Shown piece by piece: positions 8,122 through 16,056 of a stretch of DNA of 64,000 nucleotides. The stretch is from Leifsonia aquatica. Its GTDB lineage: Bacteria; Actinomycetota; Actinomycetes; Actinomycetales; Microbacteriaceae. Location of the stretch: contig NZ_JACHVP010000004.1 of assembly GCF_014190775.1 (NCBI RefSeq), positions 310,001 through 374,000 of the forward strand. Direction: 5' to 3'. The notes below the pieces were generated by a model, which was not told the origin of the DNA, ran no database searches, and saw nothing but the letters and a program-made list of their open reading frames with translations. The stretch's first letter is position 1, and the number at the start of each line of letters is the position of its first letter. The translations under genes and the position numbers were made by a program.

Positions 8122-9615
8122 GTGGATGTCGTGGGCGTTCTGCAATGGATCGGCGTGATCGTGTGCCTGGTCCTCGCCCTGACCGGTTTCATCCCGGTGA
8201 TCGCCGCAGCGGCGACCTTCTTCGTGATCCCGTTCCACGCCTGGATCAACCACTACAAGAAGGCGGCGCCGTACCTCCCGCGCGTGGCGATCGTCGTCCC
8301 GGCCTGGAACGAAGGCGCCGTGATCGGCGCCTCCGTGGACCGGCTGATGAAGCTCGACTACCCCAAGGAGGCGCTGCGCATCTATGTCGTCGACGACGCC
8401 TCCACCGACGACACCCCGGATGTGGTCCGCAGCCGCGCCGAGCAGTACCCCGGCAACGTCTTCCTGCTCCGGCGGGAGCAGGGCGGCCAGGGCAAGGCGC
8501 ACACCCTCAACCACGGCATCAGCCGCATCCTGGAGGAGGACTGGATGGAGGCGCTCCTCGTCATGGACGCCGACGTCATCTACCTGCCCGACTCCCTCCG
8601 GCGCATGACGCGGCACCTGGCCGACCCCGAGGTGGGCGCCGTCTCGGCGTACATCCGCGAGGGCAGCAGCGTCGGGCGCAACTACCTCACCAAGTTCATC
8701 GGCGTGGAGTACGTGCTCTCACAGCCCGCCGCCCGCCGCGCGCAGAACGTGCTCGGAGCGCAAGCGTGTCTCGCCGGCGGCGCCCAGCTGCACACCCGCG
8801 AGAACCTCGTCGCCATCGGCGGCCGCATCGACACCTCGTCCCTCGCCGAGGACACCATCACCACCTTCGAGACGCAGCTGAACGGCCGCAAGGTCGTCTT
8901 CGAGCCGCACGCGCACGTGCTGGCCGAGGAGCCGAGCCGGGTCGACGCCCTCTGGAAGCAGCGGCTGCGCTGGGCCCGGGGCAATGTGACGGTCACGGCC
9001 CGCTACTCGAAGGTCTGGTTCCGGCCGTCGAAGCAGCACCACCTGGGTGCGTGGACCTTCGGCATCGTCTGGTTCAGCCTGTGGCTGCTGCCGCTGATCA
9101 TGGTGCTCTCCGCCATCGGCCTGACCGGACTGCTCTTCCTGCAGTCACCCTTCGCGACGGGGGTGTTCCGCGCGCTGTGGATCAGTGCAGCGCTCGCCTA
9201 TCTGTTCGTGCTCATCCTCGGCTCGCTGACGGACAGCAGGACCACGGGGCGGGCGCTCGGCCATGTGATCCTGTTCCCCGGCATCATCAACATGCTCGTG
9301 ATGGTCACCGCGCTCTTCCCCACCTTGATGCTCGTCCGGCTGCCCGGCCTCTTCGGCGTCACTCTGAGCGAATCGACCCTCTTCGTCCTGACCCTGCTGA
9401 TCTACATCTGGATCCCGTTCTCGATGCTCGTCGCCTGGCTCGCTCGGGTGGTCGGGAAGCGGAAAGGCCTCCGCTGGCTGGCGCCGGTCTTCATCTACCT
9501 GGCCGGGTACGGATCGCTGCTCTGCGCGATCACGCTCGACTCCTACTTCAAGGAGCTCGCCGGGGCCGAGGCCCGGTGGGACAAGACCGAGAAGGTCGGT
9601 CGCGTCGCGGTCTGA
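8122..9615 (+). CDS. Membrane processive family 2 glycosyltransferase
   Basis: About 497 residues. An N-terminal membrane segment is followed by a GT2 domain with VVPAWNEG, DDASTDDT, the metal-binding VMDADVIY, an ED acid pair (LAEDTITTFE) and the acceptor motif QRLRW, then about five C-terminal helices. This is the architecture of hyaluronan-, cellulose- and NodC-like synthases, which extend a polysaccharide on the cytosolic face and export it. The sugar is unknown. GTG 8122 is chosen because GAGGGGAG precedes it by 7 bases and an earlier ATG at 8026 would overlap the terminator. Confidence 0.88.
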   Translation: MDVVGVLQWIGVIVCLVLALTGFIPVIAAAATFFVIPFHAWINHYKKAAPYLPRVAIVVPAWNEGAVIGASVDRLMKLDYPKEALRIYVVDDASTDDTPDVVRSRAEQYPGNVFLLRREQGGQGKAHTLNHGISRILEEDWMEALLVMDADVIYLPDSLRRMTRHLADPEVGAVSAYIREGSSVGRNYLTKFIGVEYVLSQPAARRAQNVLGAQACLAGGAQLHTRENLVAIGGRIDTSSLAEDTITTFETQLNGRKVVFEPHAHVLAEEPSRVDALWKQRLRWARGNVTVTARYSKVWFRPSKQHHLGAWTFGIVWFSLWLLPLIMVLSAIGLTGLLFLQSPFATGVFRALWISAALAYLFVLILGSLTDSRTTGRALGHVILFPGIINMLVMVTALFPTLMLVRLPGLFGVTLSESTLFVLTLLIYIWIPFSMLVAWLARVVGKRKGLRWLAPVFIYLAGYGSLLCAITLDSYFKELAGAEARWDKTEKVGRVAV

Positions 9616-9622
9616 GCCGACG

Positions 9623-9684
9623 CGCGAGAGGTGAGTTGTTGCGGGTCCCGGGCTGCCGGAACCCGCAACGACTCACCTCTCGCG
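9623..9684. repeat. Long inverted repeat, bidirectional terminator candidate
   Basis: Arms 9623-9651 and 9656-9684 pair over 29 positions with one mismatch and one G-U, leaving a 4-base loop. It sits between two convergent genes (glycosyltransferase and ohr), where a two-way terminator is expected. The arms are longer than a normal terminator stem. Confidence 0.75.
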
Positions 9685-9697
9685 GGGTATCGCCTCG

Positions 9698-10117
9698 TCA
9701 GTCGACGATGGTGATCTTCACCGGGATGTTGCCACGCGTCGCGTTCGAATACGGGCACACCTGGTGAGCCTTCTCGCCGAGCTCCTCGGCGACCTCGCGG
9801 CTGACGTTGGGCACGTAGACGTCGAGCTCGACCTCCAGGGCGAAGCCGCCCTCGCCGTTCGGGCCGATGCCGACGCTGGCGGAGACCCCGGCGTCGGTGG
9901 TGTTCTGCTTCTCGGCGCGACCCACGGCGTGCAGGGCGCTCAGGAAGCAGGCGGCGTATCCGGCGGCGAAGAGCTGCTCCGGGTTCGTGCCCTCGCCGGA
10001 GCCGCCGAGCTCCTTCGGCGGACGGGTGTCGAGATCGATCAGGTCGTCCTCACTGCGGACGTGCCCGTCGCGGCCTCCACCGGAGGCGTGGGCGATGGCG
10101 GTGTATGCGATTTCCAT
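9698..10117 (-). CDS. ohr: Organic hydroperoxide resistance protein
   Basis: 139 residues, the normal Ohr length. The two catalytic cysteines are present: Cys57 in AACFLSAL and Cys121 in VCPYSNATRGN. The substrate-pocket arginine is probably Arg21, and PEQLFAAGYAACF is the family signature. It reduces organic and lipid hydroperoxides to alcohols using lipoylated or low-molecular-weight thiols. No OhrR regulator is adjacent. It is transcribed away from the small leaderless gene at 10200. Confidence 0.93.
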   Translation of the reverse strand: MEIAYTAIAHASGGGRDGHVRSEDDLIDLDTRPPKELGGSGEGTNPEQLFAAGYAACFLSALHAVGRAEKQNTTDAGVSASVGIGPNGEGGFALEVELDVYVPNVSREVAEELGEKAHQVCPYSNATRGNIPVKITIVD

Positions 10118-10187
10118 GGGCTCAGCCCACTCCAGCGGTCTGAACGCCGACTGGGAGACGCGTCAACAGTGCGGGTGTATAAGGCGA

Positions 10188-10193
10188 TAGCGT
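10188..10193 (+). promoter_or_regulatory. -10 box, leaderless promoter of the 10200 gene
   Basis: TAGCGT is followed by exactly 6 bases and ATG. The GGAGG between is only one base from the ATG, too close to act as a normal ribosome binding site, so a leaderless start is more likely. Confidence 0.5.
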
Positions 10194-10199
10194 GGAGGC

Positions 10200-10496
10200 A
10201 TGAAGGTCCGCGGAATGGTGCAGAGCAGCGAGACGAGCGAGCTGGTCGCCGAGGCGGACGACGCCGAGACGGCGCGGGCCCTGGTCGACGAGCAGGTGCC
10301 CGAGGGCTTCGAACTGCTCCGGGTGCACAACGCCATGCCGCGCGGCGGCCGCGTGATCGCGACGGGCGTCATGCGCCCCGCGGCGGTGACCGAGATCGAG
10401 GCCGCGGGCGCCGACTACGCCTCCGCCCGCGACGCCCTCCGCGCCGCGGTGCCCGAGGGTCAGCGACTGCTCTCCATCACCGTCGTCCCGGAATAG
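10200..10496 (+). CDS. Small hypothetical protein
   Basis: 98 residues, soluble, no signal peptide or membrane helix. The sequence alternates beta-like stretches and helices (KVRGMVQSSETSELVAEA; ARALVDEQVPEGFELLRVHN) and looks like a compact alpha/beta fold. I do not recognise a family. Coding is supported by the leaderless promoter spacing and typical high-GC third-position use. An internal ATG at 10215 is an alternative start. Its 3' end is 54 bases from the convergent SDR gene. Confidence 0.65.
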   Translation: MKVRGMVQSSETSELVAEADDAETARALVDEQVPEGFELLRVHNAMPRGGRVIATGVMRPAAVTEIEAAGADYASARDALRAAVPEGQRLLSITVVPE

Positions 10497-10550
10497 CGCG
10501 CCGCCTGCGCAGGTCGGCGCCCCCGCCGGCGCCCACGCTCCGCGCGCGCG

Positions 10551-11474
10551 TCAGCCGATGCGCAGCTCGACGCCCGCGGCCTCCTCGAGCAACGGCCACA
10601 GCCGCTCGCCCACGCGAGGTGAACGCGACGCCCGGGTGGGGTGCAGGTGCGTCGGGATGCCCTTGGTACGGCCAACCGGGCCGATGTAGTCCTCGCCGGT
10701 GAGTTCCGGGTCGAGCACGGCGCGCACTGGAGCCCAGGCGCCGTGGTCCTTGCCCTGCGTCCACCCGGCCTGCAGGTTGTCCACGAACCGCTTGACCCGC
10801 GTCGGCTGGTTGACGCCGCGGATCCCGGGCGTGCGCCCCGAGGTGGAGTAGCCGGGATGCACGACGATGCTGCTGATGCCGCTGCCGGCCGCCTGCAGCC
10901 GCCGGTCGAGCTCGAAGCCGAAGGCCTGCGCGGCGATCTTCGACCGCGAGTAGGCCCGCCACGACGTGTAGGAGTGCTCGAGCTGGAGGTCGTCGATCCG
11001 CAGACTCCCGAGCCGGGTCGCCAGCGAGCCGAGCGACACGATGCGCGAGCCCGGAGTGCGCTCCAGCACCGACAGCAGCCCGGCGACGAGCCGCACGTGA
11101 CCAAGCACGTTGGTCGAGAGCACCAGCTCGTTGCCGACCGCGTCGGTCTCGCGCTCCCGAGGCGGGTGCACGATGCCCGCGTTCAGCACGACGGCATCCA
11201 CCCGCTCCCGCTCGCGGAGGTGCTCGGCCGCGGCGTCGATCGACGCGCGATCCGTGACGTCGAGGGGCATGGCCTCCACCCGGGAGCCGGGGACGCGGCG
11301 GCGGATCGCCGTGACGGCCGCCTCCGCCCGCTCGGGGTCGCGGCAGGCGAGCACGACGCGGGCGCCGGCCCGCGCCAGCTGCTCGCCCGTGAAGTAGCCG
11401 ACGCCGGCGTTGCCGCCGGTGATGACGACGGTGCGGCCGATGGCGTCCGGCAGCGCTGTCGGATCCCACACCAC
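10551..11474 (-). CDS. SDR-family oxidoreductase (retinol-dehydrogenase-like)
   Basis: 307 residues with VVITGGNAGVGYFTGEQLA (cofactor motif), LACRD, VLNAG, the catalytic SLGSLA serine region and YSRSK, so the catalytic set is intact. The CRDP segment and overall pattern resemble NADP-dependent WW-oxidoreductase/retinol-dehydrogenase-type SDRs; the substrate is unknown. The start GTG 11474 is 4 bases after the chorismate mutase stop, so the two form an operon. A second GTG follows immediately. Confidence 0.87.
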   Translation of the reverse strand: MVWDPTALPDAIGRTVVITGGNAGVGYFTGEQLARAGARVVLACRDPERAEAAVTAIRRRVPGSRVEAMPLDVTDRASIDAAAEHLRERERVDAVVLNAGIVHPPRERETDAVGNELVLSTNVLGHVRLVAGLLSVLERTPGSRIVSLGSLATRLGSLRIDDLQLEHSYTSWRAYSRSKIAAQAFGFELDRRLQAAGSGISSIVVHPGYSTSGRTPGIRGVNQPTRVKRFVDNLQAGWTQGKDHGAWAPVRAVLDPELTGEDYIGPVGRTKGIPTHLHPTRASRSPRVGERLWPLLEEAAGVELRIG

Positions 11475-11478
11475 GGCG

Positions 11479-11793
11479 TTACTTGCCGCTCTCGGTGGCG
11501 ATGCGCTCGTGGTGGTGGATGACCTCGGCGATGATGAAGTTCAGGAACTTCTCCGCGAACGCCGGGTCGAGATGGCTCTCCTCGGCGAGCGCGCGCAGTC
11601 GCTGGATCTGCTCGCGCTCCCGCTCGGGATCGGCCGGGGGGAGGCCGTACTCGGCCTTCAGCGCGCCGACCTGCTGGGTGAACTTGAAGCGTTCCGCCAG
11701 CATGTGGATGACCGCGGCGTCGATGTTGTCGATGCTCTGCCGGATGCTGTGCAGCCGCTCAACGGCGGCGTCGTCTGACTCGGTGTCACCCAT
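11479..11793 (-). CDS. Chorismate mutase, AroQ type
   Basis: 104 residues, an all-helical AroQ-class enzyme: IRQSIDNIDAAVIHMLAERFKFTQQVGALKAEYGLPPADPEREREQIQRL carries the conserved Arg, Asp, Glu-Arg, Lys and P.REQ positions in family order (only part of the run is diagnostic). It converts chorismate to prephenate in Phe/Tyr synthesis. It starts with ATG 11793 behind a leaderless-type TAGGGT box and is followed by an SDR gene with no known role in that pathway. Confidence 0.92.
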   Translation of the reverse strand: MGDTESDDAAVERLHSIRQSIDNIDAAVIHMLAERFKFTQQVGALKAEYGLPPADPEREREQIQRLRALAEESHLDPAFAEKFLNFIIAEVIHHHERIATESGK

Positions 11794-11799
11794 GCTCCG

Positions 11800-11805
11800 A
11801 CCCTA
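11800..11805 (-). promoter_or_regulatory. -10 box, leaderless promoter of chorismate mutase
   Basis: On the minus strand TAGGGT is followed by 6 bases and ATG, with no Shine-Dalgarno between. The intergenic gap to the ABC permease stop is only 17 bases, so the promoter overlaps the end of that gene. Confidence 0.5.
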
Positions 11806-11810
11806 TCGGG

Positions 11811-13139
11811 TCAGAGGCTGGGGGACGGCTCCGCGAGCACCCGCGTCAGCACCGGACGGGTCGCGAGCAGAGCGAGCCAGACCAGCCCGATGCCGGCGGC
11901 CAGGCAGCCGACGATCACCGCGACGCTCGCCGGGGCGAGGATGAGGCTGAGCCCGGCGAGCGGGAACACCACCACACCGGCGACCAGCGCCGAGCCGACC
12001 GTGGTGATGCGCAGCGGCGAGAGCACGGCCCGGCCGCGGGCGGCGTTCATCTCGCTCACCGGCATCCCGAGCCGGTCCAGGCTGACGTAGAGGTCGCGGC
12101 GGTCCAGGATGGCGGCCGCCTGGTTGACGCCCGCCGAGCAGGCGACCATGAGGAACGACGCGATCACGGTGATCAGAACGCCGGTGCGGATGTCGGCGAC
12201 GAGCTGGGCGCTTTGCGGGTCGGTGTCCCCTACCGCGCCGAGGAGCGCGATGCCGACACCGGCGAAGACGGCCATGAAGCTGGTCATCGCGACGCCGGAG
12301 ACCTGCCGCCACGCCGCCTTGGGCGACTCGAGGATCGTGCGGGCGGCGAGAAGGCGGCGCGGTGTCTGCGCGCGGCGCGCCTGACGCGAGGCGAGCATCC
12401 GGAGCACCCACGGCCCGACGAGGTTCAGCACGGCGACGGCTCCGCCGAAGCCGGCGCCCAGCACGCCGAGGATGATCGCCACTCCGCCGAAGCTGCCGAG
12501 CGCGCTCATCGCGCCGTACACGACTCCGATCACGACGACCGCGACGACGACCCGGACCCAGTGGGTGCGCGGCGCGTCCTGGCGCGTGCGGACTCCCAGC
12601 GGCGAGAGGACCACCCGGCGCAGACCGATGACGGCGCTGAGGGCCGCGAGCGCTCCGACGCCGAGCACGACGAGCGCGATCCAGCCGGGGCCGAGCAGGA
12701 TGGACATCCCCAGCGGCTCGCCGCGGAACGGGATGAGCCCCACCAGCGGCGCGAGGGCGAGCGAGAGCACGACGCCGACGAGGGCGCCGGCCACGGCGAG
12801 CATCGTCGACTCGATCACCGTGAGGGCGGTGACCGTTCCGGGTGTCGCCCCGAGCAGACGCAGTCCGGCGAGACGGTCGTCGCGCCGTCGCGCCGAGAGG
12901 CGGGCGGCCGATCCTCCGAGGGCGATCAGCGGGACGACGAGCAGAGCGAGCGCGATGACCGCGAGGCCCTGGTAGACCGGGGCGAAATCGTCGGTCCACG
13001 AGAAGAAGGCCTGGGCGCCGCCCGCGACGATGAGCAGCAGGGCTGTGACGATCGCGAACGCGACCACGGGGAGCGCGATGGTGGAGCGGTCCGCGGCCCC
13101 GCGGCGCGCGAACAGCCAGGCCAGGCGGAGGGTCGTCAT
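11811..13139 (-). CDS. ABC transporter permease, FtsX/MacB type
   Basis: About 442 residues with around ten hydrophobic helices. It begins MTTLRLAWLFARRGAADRS and has the SARRRDDRLAGLRLLGATPG segment that marks FtsX-like permeases, with two FtsX-type halves. The gene overlaps the ATPase gene (ATGA). Such pairs typically act in peptide-antibiotic resistance or envelope stress rather than nutrient uptake; this is family inference. The ATG at 13139 is preferred over the longer open frame. Confidence 0.87.
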   Translation of the reverse strand: MTTLRLAWLFARRGAADRSTIALPVVAFAIVTALLLIVAGGAQAFFSWTDDFAPVYQGLAVIALALLVVPLIALGGSAARLSARRRDDRLAGLRLLGATPGTVTALTVIESTMLAVAGALVGVVLSLALAPLVGLIPFRGEPLGMSILLGPGWIALVVLGVGALAALSAVIGLRRVVLSPLGVRTRQDAPRTHWVRVVVAVVVIGVVYGAMSALGSFGGVAIILGVLGAGFGGAVAVLNLVGPWVLRMLASRQARRAQTPRRLLAARTILESPKAAWRQVSGVAMTSFMAVFAGVGIALLGAVGDTDPQSAQLVADIRTGVLITVIASFLMVACSAGVNQAAAILDRRDLYVSLDRLGMPVSEMNAARGRAVLSPLRITTVGSALVAGVVVFPLAGLSLILAPASVAVIVGCLAAGIGLVWLALLATRPVLTRVLAEPSPSL

Positions 13140-13858
13140 CGCGACTCCTCCGTCCGCGTGCGTGCCTCGTCGACGATGCGCCCGTCCGCCAGGCGGAGGA
13201 CGCGGGAGCAGCGGGCGGCCACACCGTCGTCGTGGGTGACGACGACGAGGCTGCGACCGCGACCGGTGGTGGAGGCGATGAGCGCATCCATCACCTCGGC
13301 GGAGGTCCGCGAGTCGAGGGCGCCGGTCGGCTCGTCCGCGAAGACCACGGATGCGCCCCCGACCTGCGCACGCGCGATGGCGACGCGCTGCGCCTGTCCA
13401 CCGGAGAGCTGGCCGATGCGCCGCTGCTCCATCCCGGCGAGACCGAGCGCCGCCAGCCAGGTGGCGGCGTCCTGCTCGGCGGCCGCGCGCGGCGCCCCGG
13501 CCAGCATGAGCGGCAGTGCGACGTTCTCGACGGCGGTGAGCTCGGGCAGCAGCAGGCCCTGCTGGAAGACGAAGCCGAACGCCTCCCGGCGCAGGCGCGA
13601 CCGCTCGGCCTCCCCGAGCGCGGTCACCTCCACCGAACCGTGCGCGGTCGCCAGCACGACGGATCCCGTGTCGGGGCGGACGATGCCGGCCAGGCAGTGC
13701 AGGAGGGTGGTCTTGCCCGAGCCGGATGCGCCCATGATTGCGACGGACTCGCCCGGGGCGATGGCGACATCCACCCCGGCGAGCGCCGCGGCGGAGCCGT
13801 AGGTCTTGGTGAGCCCGGAGGCGCTGAGCACCGGAGGGGCGGGGACGAATGCGTTCAT
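13136..13858 (-). CDS. ABC transporter ATP-binding protein, MacB/LolD type
   Basis: About 240 residues with Walker A GASGSGKTT, a Q-loop in FVFQQGLLLPELT, signature LSGGQAQRVAIARA, Walker B VVFADEPTGALD and an H-loop VVTHDD. It powers the FtsX-type permease encoded immediately downstream. ATG 13858 is chosen because the domain begins soon after it; an upstream ATG at 13909 would place the start inside a direct repeat that looks regulatory. Confidence 0.9.
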   Translation of the reverse strand: MNAFVPAPPVLSASGLTKTYGSAAALAGVDVAIAPGESVAIMGASGSGKTTLLHCLAGIVRPDTGSVVLATAHGSVEVTALGEAERSRLRREAFGFVFQQGLLLPELTAVENVALPLMLAGAPRAAAEQDAATWLAALGLAGMEQRRIGQLSGGQAQRVAIARAQVGGASVVFADEPTGALDSRTSAEVMDALIASTTGRGRSLVVVTHDDGVAARCSRVLRLADGRIVDEARTRTEESR

Positions 13859-13900
13859 GCCTCCATGCTCGCCGCGACCGGCGCGCCGCACATCGGACGA

Positions 13901-13931
13901 CGGCGTCATCCTCGCCGCCCGGCGTCATCCT
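13901..13931. promoter_or_regulatory. Direct repeat upstream of the ABC operon
   Basis: CGGCGTCATCCT occurs at 13901-13912 and again at 13920-13931, a 19-bp period, in the divergent intergenic region. Tandem sites like this are typical of response-regulator binding. No two-component genes are in the window, so the regulator is unknown. Confidence 0.4.
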
Positions 13932-13966
13932 TCCGACGGATCGACCCTCGGGTAATGTCATATTTC

Positions 13967-14550
13967 ATGACGAGACCCACCGCACGTGTATACGTCGATG
14001 GATTCAATCTGTACCGCCGCTGTCTGTCGTCTCATCCCGAGCACAAATGGCTCGCATCCAGTTCGATCCGCAGACTCCGGTGCGGCAGCAGATGTATCTC
14101 CGAGCGCTGCGGACGCGTCGGGAGCAGATCTCGCTTCATTTCGGGAGTTTCCGCAACGACAAACGGGACATGCCCGTTCACCCCGTCGAGCTCGATCCGG
14201 CCACAGGCAAGTGGCGGACGACGGCCGTCAAGAAGCTCGAAGAGAAGGGCTCGGACGTGAACCTTGCCTCACGGATGGTGGCCGATGCCTTTCTGCGAAA
14301 AGCCGACATCTTCGTGCTGCTCTCGAACGATTCAGATCAGGCGGGCCCGTTACGGATGCTGAAACACGAACTCGGCTTCTCCACCGGCATCATCTTTCCG
14401 ATGGAGTCGTCGCGAGGCTCCAAGGAACTGATGCAGACGTCCCCGGATTTCGTGTCGCATGTGACTCCGGAGGCGCTCGCGTCGAGCCAGTTCCCCCGCG
14501 TTCTCAAGGACGAGACTGGGCGATTCCATCGACCGGCGGCATGGGATTAA
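13967..14550 (+). pseudogene. NYN-domain ribonuclease-like gene broken by an internal deletion and frameshift
   Basis: From ATG 13967 the frame gives VYVDGFNLYRRCLSSHPEHKWL, the start of a NYN/PIN-like nuclease with its catalytic Asp. It then runs out of homology. Family similarity resumes in another frame from about 14050 (ARIQFDPQTPVRQQMYLRALR, EEKGSDVNLASRMVADAF, VLLSNDSDQAGPLRML, ASQFPRVL) to TAA 14548-14550. About 25 expected residues between the two parts are missing. A single out-of-frame deletion explains both the gap and the shift. The 3' piece could be read from ATG 14047 (167 residues) but would lack the N-terminal catalytic Asp. Confidence 0.8.
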
Positions 14551-14555
14551 GTTCC

Positions 14556-14581
14556 GAAGGCCCCAGTCTCCTGGGGCCTTC
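14556..14581 (+). terminator. Hairpin terminator after the NYN pseudogene
   Basis: A perfect 11-bp stem (14556-14566 with 14571-14581) and 4-base loop, starting 5 bases after the stop codon. The T-run is weak. Confidence 0.7.
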
Positions 14582-14684
14582 TAACCGGTAACCGAAGTAT
14601 CCGGGGGTGTGTGTCCAGTCTATTCGAACGCCCGGGTTGCGCCAAGCTCCACCCACGTCCTCGCGGCGGAGGAGGGCCGGTGGG

Positions 14685-14690
14685 TACGGT
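14685..14690 (+). promoter_or_regulatory. -10 box, leaderless promoter of the Eis-like gene
   Basis: TACGGT is followed by 6 bases and GTG 14697. This fixes the start of a frame that is otherwise open further upstream. Confidence 0.5.
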
Positions 14691-14696
14691 GGAGAG

Positions 14697-15983
14697 GTGA
14701 ACCAGAGCTACGAGAACGCGCCCGTCGACGAGCAGTCCGCCCACGAGATCGAGGAGGCGGGCCTGCGGCTCGCGCTGGTCGACACGACCGATGCGGAAGC
14801 GTTCGACACGTGGTTGCGGGCCGATCAGCGCGGATTCCACAGCGGCGCGCCGTCGAAGGAGGCGCTGCAGGAGGCGCGGGAGAACCTCGCCGACCGCCGC
14901 ACGACCGCCGTGTACGACGACGACCTCCCGTCGCGGGAGCCGGTCGGCACCGTGAACTCGTGGGTCGCACCGCTGACCGTCCCGGGCGGCACCCTCGCCG
15001 ACAGCTGGGCGATCAGCTCGGTGACCGTCGCTCCGACGCATCGGCGCCGCGGTATCGCGCGTGCCCTGCTCGGCGGCGAACTGCGCACCGCGCACGCGCT
15101 CGGGTTGCCCCTTGCCATCCTCACGGTCTCGGAGTCGGTCATCTACGGACGCTGGGGATTCGGCCCGGCGACCTTCGTCAGCGAATGGCGCGTGGACACC
15201 AAGCGGGTGCGCTGGGCGGGTGCTCCGACGGGCGGCCGGCTGTCCTTCACCGAGCCGGACGAGTACCGGGAGACCGGGCGTGCCGTGCTCGATGCCGTCA
15301 TGGCCGCTCGCGCGGGCGAGATCGGGCTCACCCCGTACCTGTCCGATCGTCTGATCGGGCCCACGAAGAGCAGCGAGAACCCGGAGCGCTACCGGCTCGT
15401 GCGCTACGACTCGCCGGCCGGTGAGCCCGAGGGCTTCGTGAGCTTCGTCGTGAAGGAGCACGACGACTTCACCCGGCACACCGTGGAGGTCAACCACCTC
15501 GCCGCCACGACCGATGAGGCCCTCACCGCGCTCTGGCGATTCCTGCTGGAGCTCGACCTCGTCGCCGAGGTGCACGCGTGGACCCGCGGCATCGACGAGC
15601 CGCTGCCCGCTCTCGTGTCCGACGTCCGCGGTGCGGCCGTCGCGGGCATCCAGGACCACCTGTGGGTGCGCATCCTGGACGTCCCCGCCGCGCTCGCGGC
15701 TCGCAGCTACGAACGCGACGGCGAGCTGGTGCTCGACGTGACCGACGACCTCGGCCTGGCCGGCGGCCGCTTCCGGCTGTCCGTGACGGACGGGGTCGCG
15801 ACCGTGACGCCGACCGAGGACGCGCCAGACGTGACCCTGCCGGTCGCCTCGCTCGGCAGCGTCTACCTGGGCAACGATTTCGCGCGCGCCCTCGGCGTCG
15901 CCGGCAAGATCCAGGGCGACGTGACCGCGCTCGACGGGCTGTTCCGCACGGCCGTGCCGCCGCGCCTCAGCACCTGGTTCTGA
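14697..15983 (+). CDS. Eis-like GNAT N-acetyltransferase
   Basis: 428 residues. The N-terminal GNAT domain contains SSVTVAPTHRRRGIARALLGGEL (acetyl-CoA loop) and SESVIYGRWGFGPAT, whose tyrosine matches the general acid of mycobacterial Eis. A second degenerate GNAT-like part and a C-terminal SCP2-like domain (LPVASLGSVYLG) follow. The protein ends in Phe (STWF), as in Eis, where the terminal carboxylate takes part in catalysis. The family acetylates amines, including aminoglycosides; the natural substrate here is unknown. The first 15-20 residues are acidic and poorly conserved. Confidence 0.9.
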   Translation: MNQSYENAPVDEQSAHEIEEAGLRLALVDTTDAEAFDTWLRADQRGFHSGAPSKEALQEARENLADRRTTAVYDDDLPSREPVGTVNSWVAPLTVPGGTLADSWAISSVTVAPTHRRRGIARALLGGELRTAHALGLPLAILTVSESVIYGRWGFGPATFVSEWRVDTKRVRWAGAPTGGRLSFTEPDEYRETGRAVLDAVMAARAGEIGLTPYLSDRLIGPTKSSENPERYRLVRYDSPAGEPEGFVSFVVKEHDDFTRHTVEVNHLAATTDEALTALWRFLLELDLVAEVHAWTRGIDEPLPALVSDVRGAAVAGIQDHLWVRILDVPAALAARSYERDGELVLDVTDDLGLAGGRFRLSVTDGVATVTPTEDAPDVTLPVASLGSVYLGNDFARALGVAGKIQGDVTALDGLFRTAVPPRLSTWF

Positions 15984-15984
15984 C

Positions 15985-16042
15985 GGCGAAGTTCACGTCG
16001 TGGCGGCTATTCGTACAGCGATGACCGCCACGACGTGAACCT
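15985..16042. repeat. Palindromic intergenic repeat, copy 1
   Basis: Arms 15985-16004 and 16023-16042 (CGAAGTTCACG... / ...CGTGAACCTCG) form a near-perfect 20-bp stem with an 18-base loop. It lies between the convergent Eis-like and purA genes. The outer arm sequence recurs in the inverted repeat at 28164-28222, so this is a repeat family and not just a local terminator. Confidence 0.75.
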
Positions 16043-16056
16043 CGGGCCGGCTCGGC

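Noticed and set aside
13859-13909. Upstream ATG 13909 as start of the ABC ATPase
   Set aside because: The added residues match nothing in the family and would overlap a regulatory-looking direct repeat.
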